Of a stretch of 64,000 bases of DNA, positions 43,054 through 52,341 are shown piece after piece (within the stretch, counting starts at the first letter, position 1; the number at the start of each line of letters is the position of its first letter). The position numbers were made by a program, and so were the translations under genes. The notes beneath the pieces were generated by a model, which searched no databases, was not told the origin of the DNA, and saw only the letters and a program-made list of their open reading frames with translations. This DNA comes from Pseudomonas sp. LS1212 (GTDB lineage Bacteria; Pseudomonadota; Gammaproteobacteria; Pseudomonadales; Pseudomonadaceae), in assembly GCF_024741815.1 (NCBI RefSeq), contig NZ_CP102951.1, positions 4,292,001 to 4,356,000 of the forward strand, in the 5' to 3' direction.

Positions 43054-43785
43054 TTAGATCAGCGCCCAGCTCAACAACACGGCCAATTCAAGTAATTCCA
43101 ACAAGGCGCCGGCCGTATCGCCAGTGGTGCCGCCCAGGCGTCGCAACATCAAATGACGCAGCCAGAAGAACACCACGCCCGCCGTCACTACTGCCCAGGC
43201 GCCCGGCCAACCCGCCAGCGCCACGCAAACCAGCACCACCACCAACAACACCCCATGTGCCGGGTTGCGCGGCAGATGCGCCGAGAGTGCTTGCCCCAGC
43301 CCACCCGCACGCACATAAGGCGTACTCAGGAACAGCCCGAGCATCGCCGCGCGACCGATGACCGGCGCCAGGATCAGGGCAATGCCCTGTTGCGCCTCGA
43401 TCAGTGCCAGCAGGGCGCAGAACTTCAGCAACAGGACCAGCACCAGGGTTACCACGGCAATCGGCCCGCTGCGTGGGTCCTTCATGATCTCCAGGGTACG
43501 CTGGCGATCACCGAAGCCGCCAAGCCAGGCATCGGCGCTGTCGGCCAGGCCGTCCAGGTGCAGCCCACCGCTGAGCATTACCCAGGCGCTGAGCAGCAAC
43601 GCCGCATGCAGCAGCACCGGTGCGCCGCCAAGCAGCTGGTCGAGCACCCAGAGCAGCAGCCCGAACAACAATCCCACCAGCGGGTAGTACAACAAGGATT
43701 TGCCCATTTCCCCAGGCTCAGGCATCCCTGGCAGACGCACCGGCAGGCTGCTGAGAAACTGCAAGGCAATCCAGAATGGCAGCAT
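43054..43785 (-). CDS. cobS: Adenosylcobinamide-GDP ribazoletransferase (cobalamin synthase)
   Basis: A 243-residue membrane protein (MLPFWIALQFLSSLPV start, LLYYPLVGLLFGLLLW). GLHLDGLADSADAWLGG contains the conserved D-x-x-A-D-x-x-D motif of CobS. It joins alpha-ribazole to adenosylcobinamide-GDP at the inner membrane, the last main step. It is the terminal gene of the cob transcript, two bases after the phosphatase gene. Confidence 0.94.
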   Translation of the reverse strand: MLPFWIALQFLSSLPVRLPGMPEPGEMGKSLLYYPLVGLLFGLLLWVLDQLLGGAPVLLHAALLLSAWVMLSGGLHLDGLADSADAWLGGFGDRQRTLEIMKDPRSGPIAVVTLVLVLLLKFCALLALIEAQQGIALILAPVIGRAAMLGLFLSTPYVRAGGLGQALSAHLPRNPAHGVLLVVVLVCVALAGWPGAWAVVTAGVVFFWLRHLMLRRLGGTTGDTAGALLELLELAVLLSWALI

Positions 43786-43787
43786 GG

Positions 43788-44363
43788 TCAGAGGCGCTCG
43801 CTCAGCGTGCAGTGCTCACCTACGCGGAGGTGGAACAGGCTGCCGTAGCCGACCTCGACCTGCAGCAACTGTTCGCGCGGCAACCCACGCGCCCGGGCCA
43901 GCAGCAGGCGCATCACCCCGCCATGGCTGATCAGCAAGACGCGCTCACCGGCAAACGTCCGCTGCAAGCGCTCGACTGCCGCCAGCACCCGCGCGGAGAA
44001 ATCGGCGACCGGTTCGCCTTGCGGCGGTGTGAAGCCATAAGGGTCAGCCCAGAACAGACCCAGCCCACGCTCATCGGTGAGCATCAAGTCCGCCGCGCTG
44101 CGCCCCTCCCAGTCACCAAAATGCAGCTCCTGCAGGTCCTTGTCCAACTGCAAGGGCAGCGCCAGGCGCTCGGCCAGCTCCTGGGCGAACAAGGCGCAGC
44201 GTTGCAGTGGCGAACTGATCAGGCGGTCCCAGGGGCCGCCCTGCTCGACCGCCGCGCGCATCTGCGCCCAGCCGGTCTCGGTCAGGGCGTCGTCGAGGCT
44301 GCCACGCAGGCCACCGCCGAGTTCGGTTTCACCGTGGCGCAGCAGGTCCAGATGCAGAATCAT
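43788..44363 (-). CDS. cobC: Histidine phosphatase, probable alpha-ribazole phosphatase
   Basis: A 191-residue phosphoglycerate-mutase-like phosphatase with LDLLRHGETELGGGLRG (phospho-His in RHGE) and VLLISHGGVMRLLLAR. It is predicted to dephosphorylate alpha-ribazole phosphate (or adenosylcobalamin-5'-phosphate) in cobalamin assembly. The start overlaps the cobT stop. The same symbol cobC is used in Pseudomonas for the aminotransferase-like gene at 47398; here it means the Salmonella-type phosphatase. Confidence 0.88.
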   Translation of the reverse strand: MILHLDLLRHGETELGGGLRGSLDDALTETGWAQMRAAVEQGGPWDRLISSPLQRCALFAQELAERLALPLQLDKDLQELHFGDWEGRSAADLMLTDERGLGLFWADPYGFTPPQGEPVADFSARVLAAVERLQRTFAGERVLLISHGGVMRLLLARARGLPREQLLQVEVGYGSLFHLRVGEHCTLSERL

Positions 44364-45415
44364 TGGCCGCGATCGGCGACGGCCGCCTCGGCAAACGTCG
44401 CCATCTGCCCGTGCAGGTCGCAGGCCAGGCGCAGCAAGGGCACTGCCAGGGCGGCACCACTCCCCTCACCCAGGCGCAAACCGAGGTCGAGCAGCGGTTG
44501 GGCTTGCAGCGTCTGCAGAATGTGCCAATGGCCAGGCTCGGCACCGCGATGACCGAACAGTAGCCATTGCCGGCACTCAGGATTCAACCGCACCGCCACC
44601 AGTGCCGCCACGCTGCAGATAAAGCCATCGACCAGCACCGCCACGCCGGCCTGGGCACAGGCCAGATAAGCACCGACCAATGCTGCGATTTCAAAACCGC
44701 CAAAGCAGAACAACCGCGACAAGGGATCGCCCGGCAAGGCCGCATGCTTGTGCAATGCCCCCTCAATGACCTGGGCCTTGTGGCTGACACCCGCCGCATC
44801 GAGGCCGGTGCCGGGGCCGACCAGATCGGTCACCGGGCAGCCCAGCAGTGCGCACGCCAGCGCACTGGCTGCCGTGGTGTTACCAATCCCCATTTCACCG
44901 CCGATGAACAGCTGCGAGCCGGCCGCCACAGCACGCAGCGCGCTCTCGCGTCCGGCCTGCAATGCCTGCAGCCCCTGGGCCGGGGTCATGGCCGGGGTCT
45001 GGGCAAAGTTGGCCGTGCCGGCGCCGATGCGCACATGGCGCACGCCGGGCAAATCATCGAGCGGGGTCGCCGTGCCCAGGTCGATCACTTCCAGCTGCGC
45101 ATTCAACTGCCGCGCCAGCACACTGATTGCCGCGCCGCCGTTGACGAAGTTGTGCAGCATCTGCCCGGTGACGGCTTGCGGATACGCAGAAATACCTTCG
45201 GCCACCACCCCGTGGTCTGCGGCAAAGATCGCAATCCAGACCTGATCCAGGTTCGGCTTGACCCGCCCCTGCAACCCGGCCAGTTGCACGGCAACCGTTT
45301 CGAGCTGGCCCAGTGAGCCGGCGGGTTTGGTCAGCTGTTGCTGGCGCGCCAGTGCTTGTTGGTGAGCGTCGCGATCAATCGGTCGACAATCCTCCAGCCA
45401 CCAGGAGTGACTCAT
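44360..45415 (-). CDS. cobT: Nicotinate-nucleotide-dimethylbenzimidazole phosphoribosyltransferase
   Basis: A 351-residue enzyme. GSLGQLETVAVQLAGLQG, FAADHGVVAEGISAYPQAVTGQML and GEMGIGNTTAASAL are CobT signatures, and the final catalytic Glu lies in the GEGSGAAL motif. It activates dimethylbenzimidazole, made by BluB in the same operon, to alpha-ribazole phosphate. The ATG overlaps the cobU stop. Confidence 0.95.
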   Translation of the reverse strand: MSHSWWLEDCRPIDRDAHQQALARQQQLTKPAGSLGQLETVAVQLAGLQGRVKPNLDQVWIAIFAADHGVVAEGISAYPQAVTGQMLHNFVNGGAAISVLARQLNAQLEVIDLGTATPLDDLPGVRHVRIGAGTANFAQTPAMTPAQGLQALQAGRESALRAVAAGSQLFIGGEMGIGNTTAASALACALLGCPVTDLVGPGTGLDAAGVSHKAQVIEGALHKHAALPGDPLSRLFCFGGFEIAALVGAYLACAQAGVAVLVDGFICSVAALVAVRLNPECRQWLLFGHRGAEPGHWHILQTLQAQPLLDLGLRLGEGSGAALAVPLLRLACDLHGQMATFAEAAVADRGQ

Positions 45416-45933
45416 AATGCAGGTCCTTTCAAGGTAAGGGGCAGGCCTGCCACCGTCAGCACCACGCGCTGGCAGCGCTCGGCGATGGCCTGGTGCAACC
45501 AGCCGGATTCATCGACATAGCGCCGGGTCAATTCACCCATCGGCACCACGCCCATGCCGGTTTCATTGCTGACCAGAATGATCTCGCCAGGCAACTCGAG
45601 CAGGCACTCGAGCAGCGCCTGGCGTTCGTCTGCCAGACGCTGGGGGTTATCGAGCATCAGCAGATTGGTCATCCACAATGTCAGGCAATCGACCAGCAGG
45701 CAGCGCTCGGGCCGGGCGTTTTCACGCAAGACACGCGCCAGTGCCAGCGGCTCTTCGATCAGTGCCCATTCGGATGGGCGTCGCTGGCGGTGCATCTGCA
45801 CCCGCTCGTTCATCTCACCATCAAGCGGTTCGCTGGTAGCGATATAGGTCACGGCCAGCGTGCTTTGCATCGCCAGTTTCTCGGCCAGGCGGCTCTTGCC
45901 GGAGCGAGCGCCACCGAGGATCAGTTGCAGCAT
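45412..45933 (-). CDS. cobU: Bifunctional adenosylcobinamide kinase/guanylyltransferase
   Basis: A 173-residue enzyme. The P-loop GGARSGKSRLAEKLA, TYIATSEPLDGEMNERVQMHRQRR and LTLWMTNLLML are typical of CobU/CobP. It phosphorylates adenosylcobinamide and adds GMP to give adenosylcobinamide-GDP, the substrate of CobS. It lies one base after cobQ and overlaps cobT, within the same tightly packed transcript. Confidence 0.95.
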   Translation of the reverse strand: MLQLILGGARSGKSRLAEKLAMQSTLAVTYIATSEPLDGEMNERVQMHRQRRPSEWALIEEPLALARVLRENARPERCLLVDCLTLWMTNLLMLDNPQRLADERQALLECLLELPGEIILVSNETGMGVVPMGELTRRYVDESGWLHQAIAERCQRVVLTVAGLPLTLKGPAL

Positions 45934-45934
45934 G

Positions 45935-47401
45935 TCAGTGGGTTTCCTGTTCCAGCCCGCACAGCTTGCTCAGCTGCCGGGTATCCAGATGCTGCTCGAC
46001 CAGATCGGCCAGGCGCTCGATATCCAGTTCGCGCAGCGCGTGATAGTCGACTTCCTGCACATCGCGCAAACCGGCCCAGCGCAACAATGCGCTGCACGAG
46101 GGGCCCGATTCGAACAGGCCATGCAGGTAAGTGCCGAGCACCTGCCCGTCTTCACTCATGGCGCCGTCGCAGCGGCCATCGTCCAGCTGCACCGCGGCCC
46201 GCTCCAGGGCGGCGCCCCGGGTGACCCCGGCATGGATTTCATAACCGCTGACGGCCGTATCCTCAAGCAGCAGCCGGCCACGCACATTACGCAGCTGCTT
46301 CTCGGCTTCGAGCGTCGTGGTGAAATCCAGCAGACCCAGCCCAGGGCTGGAACCGGCGGCGCCTTCAAGGCCCAGCGGGTCATCCAGTTGCCGGCCGAGC
46401 ATCTGCAACCCACCGCAGATGCCCAGCAGCTTGCCGCCGTAGCGCAGGTGACGAGCAATTGTACTTTCCCAACCCTGGCTACGAAGGTGGGCCAGGTCGC
46501 TGCGCACGCTTTTGGAGCCGGGCAGAATGATCAGGTCGGCAGGCGGAATGCTGTCGCCCGGGCCGATGAACTGAAGGTCGACCTGCGGGTGCAGGCGCAG
46601 CGGGTCGAAATCCGTGTGATTACTGATCCGTGGCAGCACCGGCACGATGACCTTGAGCACTTGCGCGGCCTTGTCCGACTGGCGCCGGTCGATCCCGTCC
46701 TCGGCCTCCAGGTGCAGGTCCAGCACATAGGGCAGCACGCCGATCACCGGCTTGCCGGTGCGCGCCTCCAGCCAGTCCAGGCCCGGTTGCAGCAGTGCGA
46801 TATCGCCACGAAAGCGATTGATGACAAAGCCTTTGACCCGCGCCTGTTCGCTCGGCGAGAGCAACTCCAGGGTGCCGACCAGATGCGCGAAAACCCCGCC
46901 GCGATTGATGTCGGCGATCAACAACACCGGGCAATCCACCGCTTCGGCAAAGCCCATGTTGGCGATATCGCCCGCGCGCAGGTTGATCTCCGCCGGCGAG
47001 CCTGCACCCTCGACCATCACCACCGGATACTCGGCGCTCAAGCGCTGGTGCGAGGCCAGCACTGCCTGCATCGCAATGGCCTTGTAGTCGTGATAAGCCA
47101 CCGCGTTCATGCTGGTGACCGCGCGGCCATGGATGATGACCTGGGCCCCGGTGTCGCTATTGGGCTTGAGCAGGACCGGGTTCATGTCGGTGTGCGGTTC
47201 AAGGCCCGCCGCCTGGGCCTGGACCGCCTGGGCCCGGCCAATTTCGCCGCCGTCGGCCGTCACCGCGCTGTTGAGCGCCATGTTCTGCGGCTTGAACGGC
47301 ACCACGCGCACGCCCTGGCGCGTCAGCCACCGGCACAACGCCGTCACCAGCGTGCTTTTGCCGGCATCGGAGGTGGTGCCTTGCACCATCAGGGTGGTCA
47401 T
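45935..47401 (-). CDS. cobQ: Adenosylcobyric acid synthase
   Basis: A 488-residue amidotransferase. It has an N-terminal ATP domain (LMVQGTTSDAGKSTLVTALCRWL) and a C-terminal glutaminase-like domain, with the catalytic Cys in LLGICGGLQMLGRQL. It amidates adenosylcobyrinate a,c-diamide to cobyric acid using glutamine. Its start overlaps the stop of the upstream decarboxylase gene. Confidence 0.95.
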   Translation of the reverse strand: MTTLMVQGTTSDAGKSTLVTALCRWLTRQGVRVVPFKPQNMALNSAVTADGGEIGRAQAVQAQAAGLEPHTDMNPVLLKPNSDTGAQVIIHGRAVTSMNAVAYHDYKAIAMQAVLASHQRLSAEYPVVMVEGAGSPAEINLRAGDIANMGFAEAVDCPVLLIADINRGGVFAHLVGTLELLSPSEQARVKGFVINRFRGDIALLQPGLDWLEARTGKPVIGVLPYVLDLHLEAEDGIDRRQSDKAAQVLKVIVPVLPRISNHTDFDPLRLHPQVDLQFIGPGDSIPPADLIILPGSKSVRSDLAHLRSQGWESTIARHLRYGGKLLGICGGLQMLGRQLDDPLGLEGAAGSSPGLGLLDFTTTLEAEKQLRNVRGRLLLEDTAVSGYEIHAGVTRGAALERAAVQLDDGRCDGAMSEDGQVLGTYLHGLFESGPSCSALLRWAGLRDVQEVDYHALRELDIERLADLVEQHLDTRQLSKLCGLEQETH

Positions 47402-48390
47402 GAAATGTCCTTGAGATAATCATCGAGCGCCTGTTCGAGGCGCTGCCAATCGGCTTCCTCGGCAGGCAGGCCGAAACGCAGGCTGCTGCTCTGTACAAAC
47501 AGGCGCAGCAAGATCCCGCGTCGAGCCATGAATTCGTGCAACTGCTCGGCGCGATCGGTCACCAGCCACTGGAACAAGTCGCAGCCACCCTGCGGGTTCA
47601 GGCCAAAGCGGCCGAGCAGTTGCGCCAAGCGTTCGCTGGCCTGGGCACAGCGCAGAATCTGCTGCTGATGCCCTTGCTTGTCGAGCAGACAATCCTTTCC
47701 CAACACCCGGGTCGGCCCGCTGACGGCCCATGGGCCTATCTGTTCGGCCAGCAGGTTCAGTAGCTTGCGCTCGGCCAGGACGAACCCCAGCCGCACACCG
47801 GCCAGGCCGAAAAACTTGCCGAACGAGCGCAGTACAATCAAGCCGATCAGCCCGGTACAGGCCGCCAGGCTCAACCGCGGCGTGTTGTCCATGAAGGCTT
47901 CATCGACCACCAGCCAGCCGCCGCGCGGCGCCAGGCGAGCATGCCACTCGAGCAACCGCTCAGGCGGCAGCATGCGCCCGGTCGGGTTGTTCGGGTTGAC
48001 CACCACCAGCACGTCGAGGCTGTCGAGAAAGAAATCCACTTCCGCTTCGCTGATCTCACGCACGACATGCCCACCGCGTCGCCAGCCTTCGGCGTGCTCG
48101 GCATAACAGGGCGAGAGCACCCCTACCTTGCCACTGCGGCGCAAGCGCGGCAGCGCCTGGATCGCGGCCTGCGAGCCCGGCACCGGCAGGACCTGGCTGG
48201 CGCCGTAGTAGACGCACGCCGCCACTTCGAGGCCATCGTCGGTTTCCGGCAGGCGCGCCCAGGCGCGCACCGGGATCGGCGGGATATCCCACGGCCAGGG
48301 CGCAATGCCGCTGGACAGGTCCAGCCATTGATCCAGCGCGATACCGTACAGCTGAGCGGCGCGCTGCAGGCGACCACCGTGTTCAAGCAT
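47398..48390 (-). CDS. cobC: Threonine-phosphate decarboxylase (PLP aminotransferase fold)
   Basis: A 330-residue PLP enzyme. DVLVVVNPNNPTGRMLPPERL and GLIVLRSFGKFFGLAGVRLGF hold the Schiff-base Lys in SFGKF. It makes the aminopropanol-phosphate moiety that links corrin ring and nucleotide loop. It is called CobC in Pseudomonas and CobD in Salmonella. Start 48390 overlaps the downstream end of cobD by eight bases. Confidence 0.92.
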   Translation of the reverse strand: MLEHGGRLQRAAQLYGIALDQWLDLSSGIAPWPWDIPPIPVRAWARLPETDDGLEVAACVYYGASQVLPVPGSQAAIQALPRLRRSGKVGVLSPCYAEHAEGWRRGGHVVREISEAEVDFFLDSLDVLVVVNPNNPTGRMLPPERLLEWHARLAPRGGWLVVDEAFMDNTPRLSLAACTGLIGLIVLRSFGKFFGLAGVRLGFVLAERKLLNLLAEQIGPWAVSGPTRVLGKDCLLDKQGHQQQILRCAQASERLAQLLGRFGLNPQGGCDLFQWLVTDRAEQLHEFMARRGILLRLFVQSSSLRFGLPAEEADWQRLEQALDDYLKDIS

Positions 48391-49291
48391 AAAACTCAGC
48401 CCCCAGGCACAAAATCAGCAACCACAACCAGACACCATGACGGACCAGGCGCCAGCCGCGTTCGATCGCATCGGCATCGGCCGCCGGGCCTTCGCCCAAT
48501 TGCGCGCGCTCGTGCAGTTCGCCGTGATAGACCGCCGCGCCGCCCAGTTCCACGCCCAGCGCACCGGCACCTGCCGCCATCACCGGGCCGGCGTTGGGGC
48601 TGTCCCAGGCCGGCGCCTGGGTCCGCCAGCATTTGAGTGCCAGCCGGGTTTTGCCCAGCAACGCGTAGGTCAAGGCAACCAGCCTGGCAGGAATATAGTT
48701 GAGTACGTCGTCGATACGCGCAGCGGCCCAGCCGAACCGTTCGAACCTCTCATTACGATAGCCCCACATCGCATCGAGTGTGTTGCTCAGGCGGTAGAGC
48801 ACGACACCGGGTGCACCGGCCACGGCAAACCAGAACAAGGCGGCGAACACCGCATCGCTGCCGTTTTCCAGCACCGACTCGGTAGCCGCACGGGCCACGG
48901 CGGTGGAATCGAGCTCGCGCGTCTCGCGGCTGACCAGATACCCCACGCGCACGCGCGCCTCATCCAGATCATCACGGCGCAGCGCCTCGGCGACCGGCGT
49001 GATGTGTTCGCCCAGGCTGCGCAGGCCAAGGGCACAATACAGGGCCAGAATCTCGACGATCCAGCCGATATAGGGCAGCCATGACAGCAGTGTCGCCAGC
49101 AGCGTCAGCGGGATCACCGCCAGGAACCAGGCGGTCACGCCGTGGCTGCGCCAACCGCGGCCACCGGCATTGAAGCGCTGCTCGAGACGATCGGCAAGGC
49201 GCCCGAAGGCCACCAGCGGGTGCCTGCGCTTGGGCTCACCCAAAAGCGCATCCAGCGCCACCCCGGCGACACTCAGCAACGCCACGCTCAT
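48383..49291 (-). CDS. cobD: Adenosylcobinamide-phosphate synthase (CbiB type)
   Basis: The start is ATG 49291, with GGGGAG seven bases upstream and an ATGA overlap with the bluB stop; a longer frame begins with TTG. The 302-residue membrane protein has LDALLGEPKRRHPLVAFGRL, the conserved start of CbiB/CobD, and GFAWAAARIDDVLNYIPARL-like residues further on. It joins aminopropanol phosphate to cobyric acid at the inner membrane. It is the Pseudomonas CobD, equivalent to CbiB. Confidence 0.93.
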   Translation of the reverse strand: MSVALLSVAGVALDALLGEPKRRHPLVAFGRLADRLEQRFNAGGRGWRSHGVTAWFLAVIPLTLLATLLSWLPYIGWIVEILALYCALGLRSLGEHITPVAEALRRDDLDEARVRVGYLVSRETRELDSTAVARAATESVLENGSDAVFAALFWFAVAGAPGVVLYRLSNTLDAMWGYRNERFERFGWAAARIDDVLNYIPARLVALTYALLGKTRLALKCWRTQAPAWDSPNAGPVMAAGAGALGVELGGAAVYHGELHERAQLGEGPAADADAIERGWRLVRHGVWLWLLILCLGAEFYA

Positions 49292-49938
49292 CGATTCACT
49301 CCCCAATGGTTTTCATACAGCATGTCGGATAACGGCTTGGGCTCGGCCCAGCCTTCCAGGGCCAGCATGGGCGCCGGATAGAACGCCTCGACCGGCCCCA
49401 GGCAAAGGATTGCCAGCGGCTTGGCGCCTGCCGGCAGGCCGAGCAATTGGCTCAGGGCCTGCGGCTCGAACAGTGACACCCAGCCCATGCCCAGGCCTTC
49501 GGCGCGGGCCGCCAACCAAAGGTTCTGGATAGCGCAGGACAAGGACGCCATGTCCATTTCCGGCAAGGTCCGGCGGCCGAAGATATGCCGCTCGCGGTCA
49601 TCGGCAAGCGCGGCAACCAGGACCTCGGCACAGTCGTTGATGCCTTCGACCTTGAGTTTCATGAATTCGTCGGAACGCTCGCCGAGGGCGTCGGCCGTAC
49701 GCACCCGCTCCTCTTCGACCAGTGCCTGGATGCGTTGGCGCAATGCCCGGTCGCTGATGCGGATAAACCGCCATGGCTGCATCAGGCCGACGCTTGGCGC
49801 CTGATGGGCCGCGGCCAGCAACTTCGCCAACAGCGCCGGCGCAACGCTGCCACCGACGAAATGACGCATATCGCGCCGCTCGGCGATCGCCCGGTAGACC
49901 GCCGCCCGTTCATCCTCGCTGAATGCGTGCTCGCTCAT
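49288..49938 (-). CDS. bluB: 5,6-dimethylbenzimidazole synthase
   Basis: The start is ATG 49938, sharing ATGA with the cbiA stop; the longer frame to 50016 reads into that gene. The 216-residue nitroreductase-fold enzyme has AIAERRDMRHFVGGSVAP, APSVGLMQPWRFIRI and ALADDRERHIFGRRTLPEMD. It cleaves reduced FMN with O2 to give dimethylbenzimidazole, the lower ligand. Its presence in an oxygen-dependent cob operon fits an aerobic pseudomonad. Confidence 0.93.
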   Translation of the reverse strand: MSEHAFSEDERAAVYRAIAERRDMRHFVGGSVAPALLAKLLAAAHQAPSVGLMQPWRFIRISDRALRQRIQALVEEERVRTADALGERSDEFMKLKVEGINDCAEVLVAALADDRERHIFGRRTLPEMDMASLSCAIQNLWLAARAEGLGMGWVSLFEPQALSQLLGLPAGAKPLAILCLGPVEAFYPAPMLALEGWAEPKPLSDMLYENHWGVNR

Positions 49939-51230
49939 GGCTTGAACAGCGCCGCCACCGCCTGGGGGTTGGAGGGAAAGTAGAAATGCACATAGGACGC
50001 GGTCAAGCGCCCGCACCGATAGACCGCCTCGGCGCCACGCCCGCCGTTGGGGCTCTGGCCCCTGGCGATCGGCGCAAGTTCGGTACTGGTCAGGGAGTGA
50101 TGATAGGTATGCCCGCGCAAGCTCCCTTCCGGCAGTTCGACCGCCTGCAGGGCCAGGGCTGCCAGACGCTTCTGCATCACCGCCTCGCCCTTGAGCAGGC
50201 CGGCCAGCTCAGCGCGCTGGCCCTGGACATCGGTCAGGGCATCGAGCAGGTAGAGCATGCCACCGCACTCCGCCAGCAGCGGCTTGCCCGCTTCATGGTG
50301 GGCACGTATATCGGCGAGCATGCTGGCATTGTCCGCCAGGGCCAGGTGATGCAGCTCCGGGTAGCCGCCAGGCAGGTACAGGCTATCGGCGCACGGCAAT
50401 GCCCGATCGTGAACCGGCGAGAAAAACGTCAGTTGCGCGCCCATCGCTCGCAGCAGGTCCAGGCTTGCGCCATAGGTAAAGGCAAACGCCTCGTCCCGCG
50501 CCACGGCGATGCGCACGCCGGCCAACAATGGCTCGACGGCGACCGGCACAGGTGCCGCGAATTCCACCGGTGGCGGCAGGGCCGACTCGCAGCTTTCGGC
50601 CAACGCGGCGGCGGCCGCATCGAGGCGCACATCCAGGTCATTGAGTTCGCTGGCCTGGACCAGGCCCAAGTGCCGGCTCGGCAGTTCGATACCGGTTTCC
50701 CGAGACAAGCCGCCATACCAGCGCAAGCCTTCGGTCAGGCTGCCTTCGAGCAGTTGGGCATGTCGCACGGTACCGACCCGATTGGCCAGCACCCCGGCAA
50801 ACGGCAGGTCCGGCTGATAGCGCGCAAGGCCCAACGCCAACGCACCGAAGGTCTGGGCCATGGCCGTACCGTCGATGACGGCCAGCACCGGCACACCGAA
50901 GTGGCGCGCCAGGTCGGCGCTCGAAGGCGTGCCATCGAACAGGCCCATGACCCCTTCGATCAAAATCAGGTCAGCTTCGGCAGCAGCCTCCCAGAGCAGA
51001 CGCCGACTCTCGTCGGCACCGACCATCCACAGGTCCAGCTGATACACCGGCGCACCACTGGCGCGCTCGAGGATCATCGGGTCGAGGAAGTCCGGGCCGC
51101 ACTTGAACACCCGCACCTTGCGCCCCTGGTTACGGTGCAAGCGGGCCAGTGCGGCGGTCACGGTGGTCTTGCCCTGGCCGGAAGCCGGCGCGGCGATCAA
51201 CACCGCCGGGCAATGACGCGCATCACTCAT
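49935..51230 (-). CDS. cobB: Cobyrinate a,c-diamide synthase
   Basis: A 431-residue amidotransferase with P-loop VLIAAPASGQGKTTVTAAL and a C-terminal glutaminase domain. The catalytic Cys lies in KPLLAECGGMLYLLDAL. It amidates the a and c side chains of hydrogenobyrinate or cobyrinate. It is named CobB in Pseudomonas and CbiA elsewhere; it is distinct from the sirtuin at 54400, which also bears the symbol cobB in other bacteria. Overlaps at both ends show tight coupling in the operon. Confidence 0.94.
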   Translation of the reverse strand: MSDARHCPAVLIAAPASGQGKTTVTAALARLHRNQGRKVRVFKCGPDFLDPMILERASGAPVYQLDLWMVGADESRRLLWEAAAEADLILIEGVMGLFDGTPSSADLARHFGVPVLAVIDGTAMAQTFGALALGLARYQPDLPFAGVLANRVGTVRHAQLLEGSLTEGLRWYGGLSRETGIELPSRHLGLVQASELNDLDVRLDAAAAALAESCESALPPPVEFAAPVPVAVEPLLAGVRIAVARDEAFAFTYGASLDLLRAMGAQLTFFSPVHDRALPCADSLYLPGGYPELHHLALADNASMLADIRAHHEAGKPLLAECGGMLYLLDALTDVQGQRAELAGLLKGEAVMQKRLAALALQAVELPEGSLRGHTYHHSLTSTELAPIARGQSPNGGRGAEAVYRCGRLTASYVHFYFPSNPQAVAALFKP

Positions 51231-51838
51231 AGTTCGATGCCTTTCTGGGCACGAATGCCGGCCTGGAACGCGTGCTTGAGCATGCCCATTTCCGTGACGG
51301 TATCGGCCAGTTCGATCATTTCGGGCTTGGCGGCGCGGCCGGTCACTACCACATGCTGCATGGGTGGGCGTGCCTGCAGGTCGCCGAGCACCTGATCGAG
51401 GTCGAGGTAGCCGTGCTTGAGGGCGATGTTCAGCTCGTCGAGCACCACCAGACTGATCGACGGATCGCTCAGCAACTGGCGGGCCACCGCCCAGGCTGCT
51501 TCGGCCGCGGCGATATCGCGCTGGCGATCCTGGGTTTCCCAGGTGAAACCCTCGCCCATGACATGGAAGCGAACCTGCTCTGGAAAGCGCCGGAAGAACA
51601 GCTCTTCACCGGTGCTGGTGCGGCCCTTGATGAATTGCACGACACCACATTGCATGCCGTGGCCCATGGCCCGGGCGAGCATGCCGAAAGCGGAGCTGCT
51701 CTTGCCTTTGCCGTTGCCGGTCAATACCAGCAACAACCCACACTCGTTCGGCGCATTGGCAATGCGCTCGTCGATCACGGCCTTTTTGCGCAGCATGCGC
51801 GCCACATGGCGCTCATCACGTTCGGTGGTTTCAGTCAT
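51227..51838 (-). CDS. cobO: Cob(I)yrinate a,c-diamide adenosyltransferase
   Basis: A 203-residue BtuR/CobO-type enzyme. GLLLVLTGNGKGKSSSAFGML is the P-loop, with QFIKGRTSTGEELFF and SLVVLDELNIALKHGYL further along. It attaches the adenosyl group to cob(I)yrinate diamide. It is the first gene of the ten-gene cob transcript and directly follows the B12 riboswitch leader. The gene ends with a four-base overlap into cobB. Confidence 0.95.
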   Translation of the reverse strand: MTETTERDERHVARMLRKKAVIDERIANAPNECGLLLVLTGNGKGKSSSAFGMLARAMGHGMQCGVVQFIKGRTSTGEELFFRRFPEQVRFHVMGEGFTWETQDRQRDIAAAEAAWAVARQLLSDPSISLVVLDELNIALKHGYLDLDQVLGDLQARPPMQHVVVTGRAAKPEMIELADTVTEMGMLKHAFQAGIRAQKGIEL

Positions 51839-52044
51839 CGCAGCTCTCCGCTAACGCGCAGATGGCCGGCATCGACGAAGCACCACGACAGACGGGGCGC
51901 CAGCCCTGGCCTGGTGGCAGGAAATCGTCAATGCCGCTCTCACCCGCGCGACAGATGGATGGATCAAAGCAGACGCAGCGTGCGGCGGCCGTGCCCGGAT
52001 CGGGCCCGGCGCGCGTCAGGCTGCGTGATGCCGTGGGATGTTTC

Positions 52045-52213
52045 AGGCCGGTCTCCGGGCTCATGAGTGGGGTGCGCACACCCAGGTCACACGCCTTCCC
52101 GGACCCGAACCGCATCCAGTGGCCACTGCGCGACCTTGACTCATTTACCGTTGCGGGGGCAGCGCCGGAATCGCGCGCCATGCACGCCCACCGGCTTCCC
52201 TGTTTCACTCCGG
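52045..52213 (-). ncRNA. Cobalamin (B12) riboswitch
   Basis: On the minus strand the conserved B12-element blocks appear in order: AGGGAAGCCGGTG near the 5' end, GCGCTGCCCCCGCAACGGTAA (the B12 box is within 52141-52170), the GTGGCCACTGG region, CGGGAAGGCG and GAGCCCGGAGACCGGCC. It lies ~205 bases before cobO and should shut the cob operon down when adenosylcobalamin is abundant. The remaining leader 51839-52044 must hold the expression platform. The gap 52214-52341 shows nothing else. Confidence 0.95.
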
Positions 52214-52341
52214 CAACCGAAACGATTGCAGAGCACCTGGAACAAGTCGCGAAGGTTAGAGGGTTGGGGATGGAGCGTCAATTATTGGTGGCCGATGACG
52301 TGGGCAACAAAATCTGGCGGGTAACGGCTGCCCGGTGACGC

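Noticed and set aside
51831..52208. A 125-residue minus-strand frame inside the B12 riboswitch leader
   Set aside because: It overlaps the conserved riboswitch blocks and the cobO start; a Ser/Arg/Ala-rich product with no motif. Possible regulatory leader peptide but unsupported.
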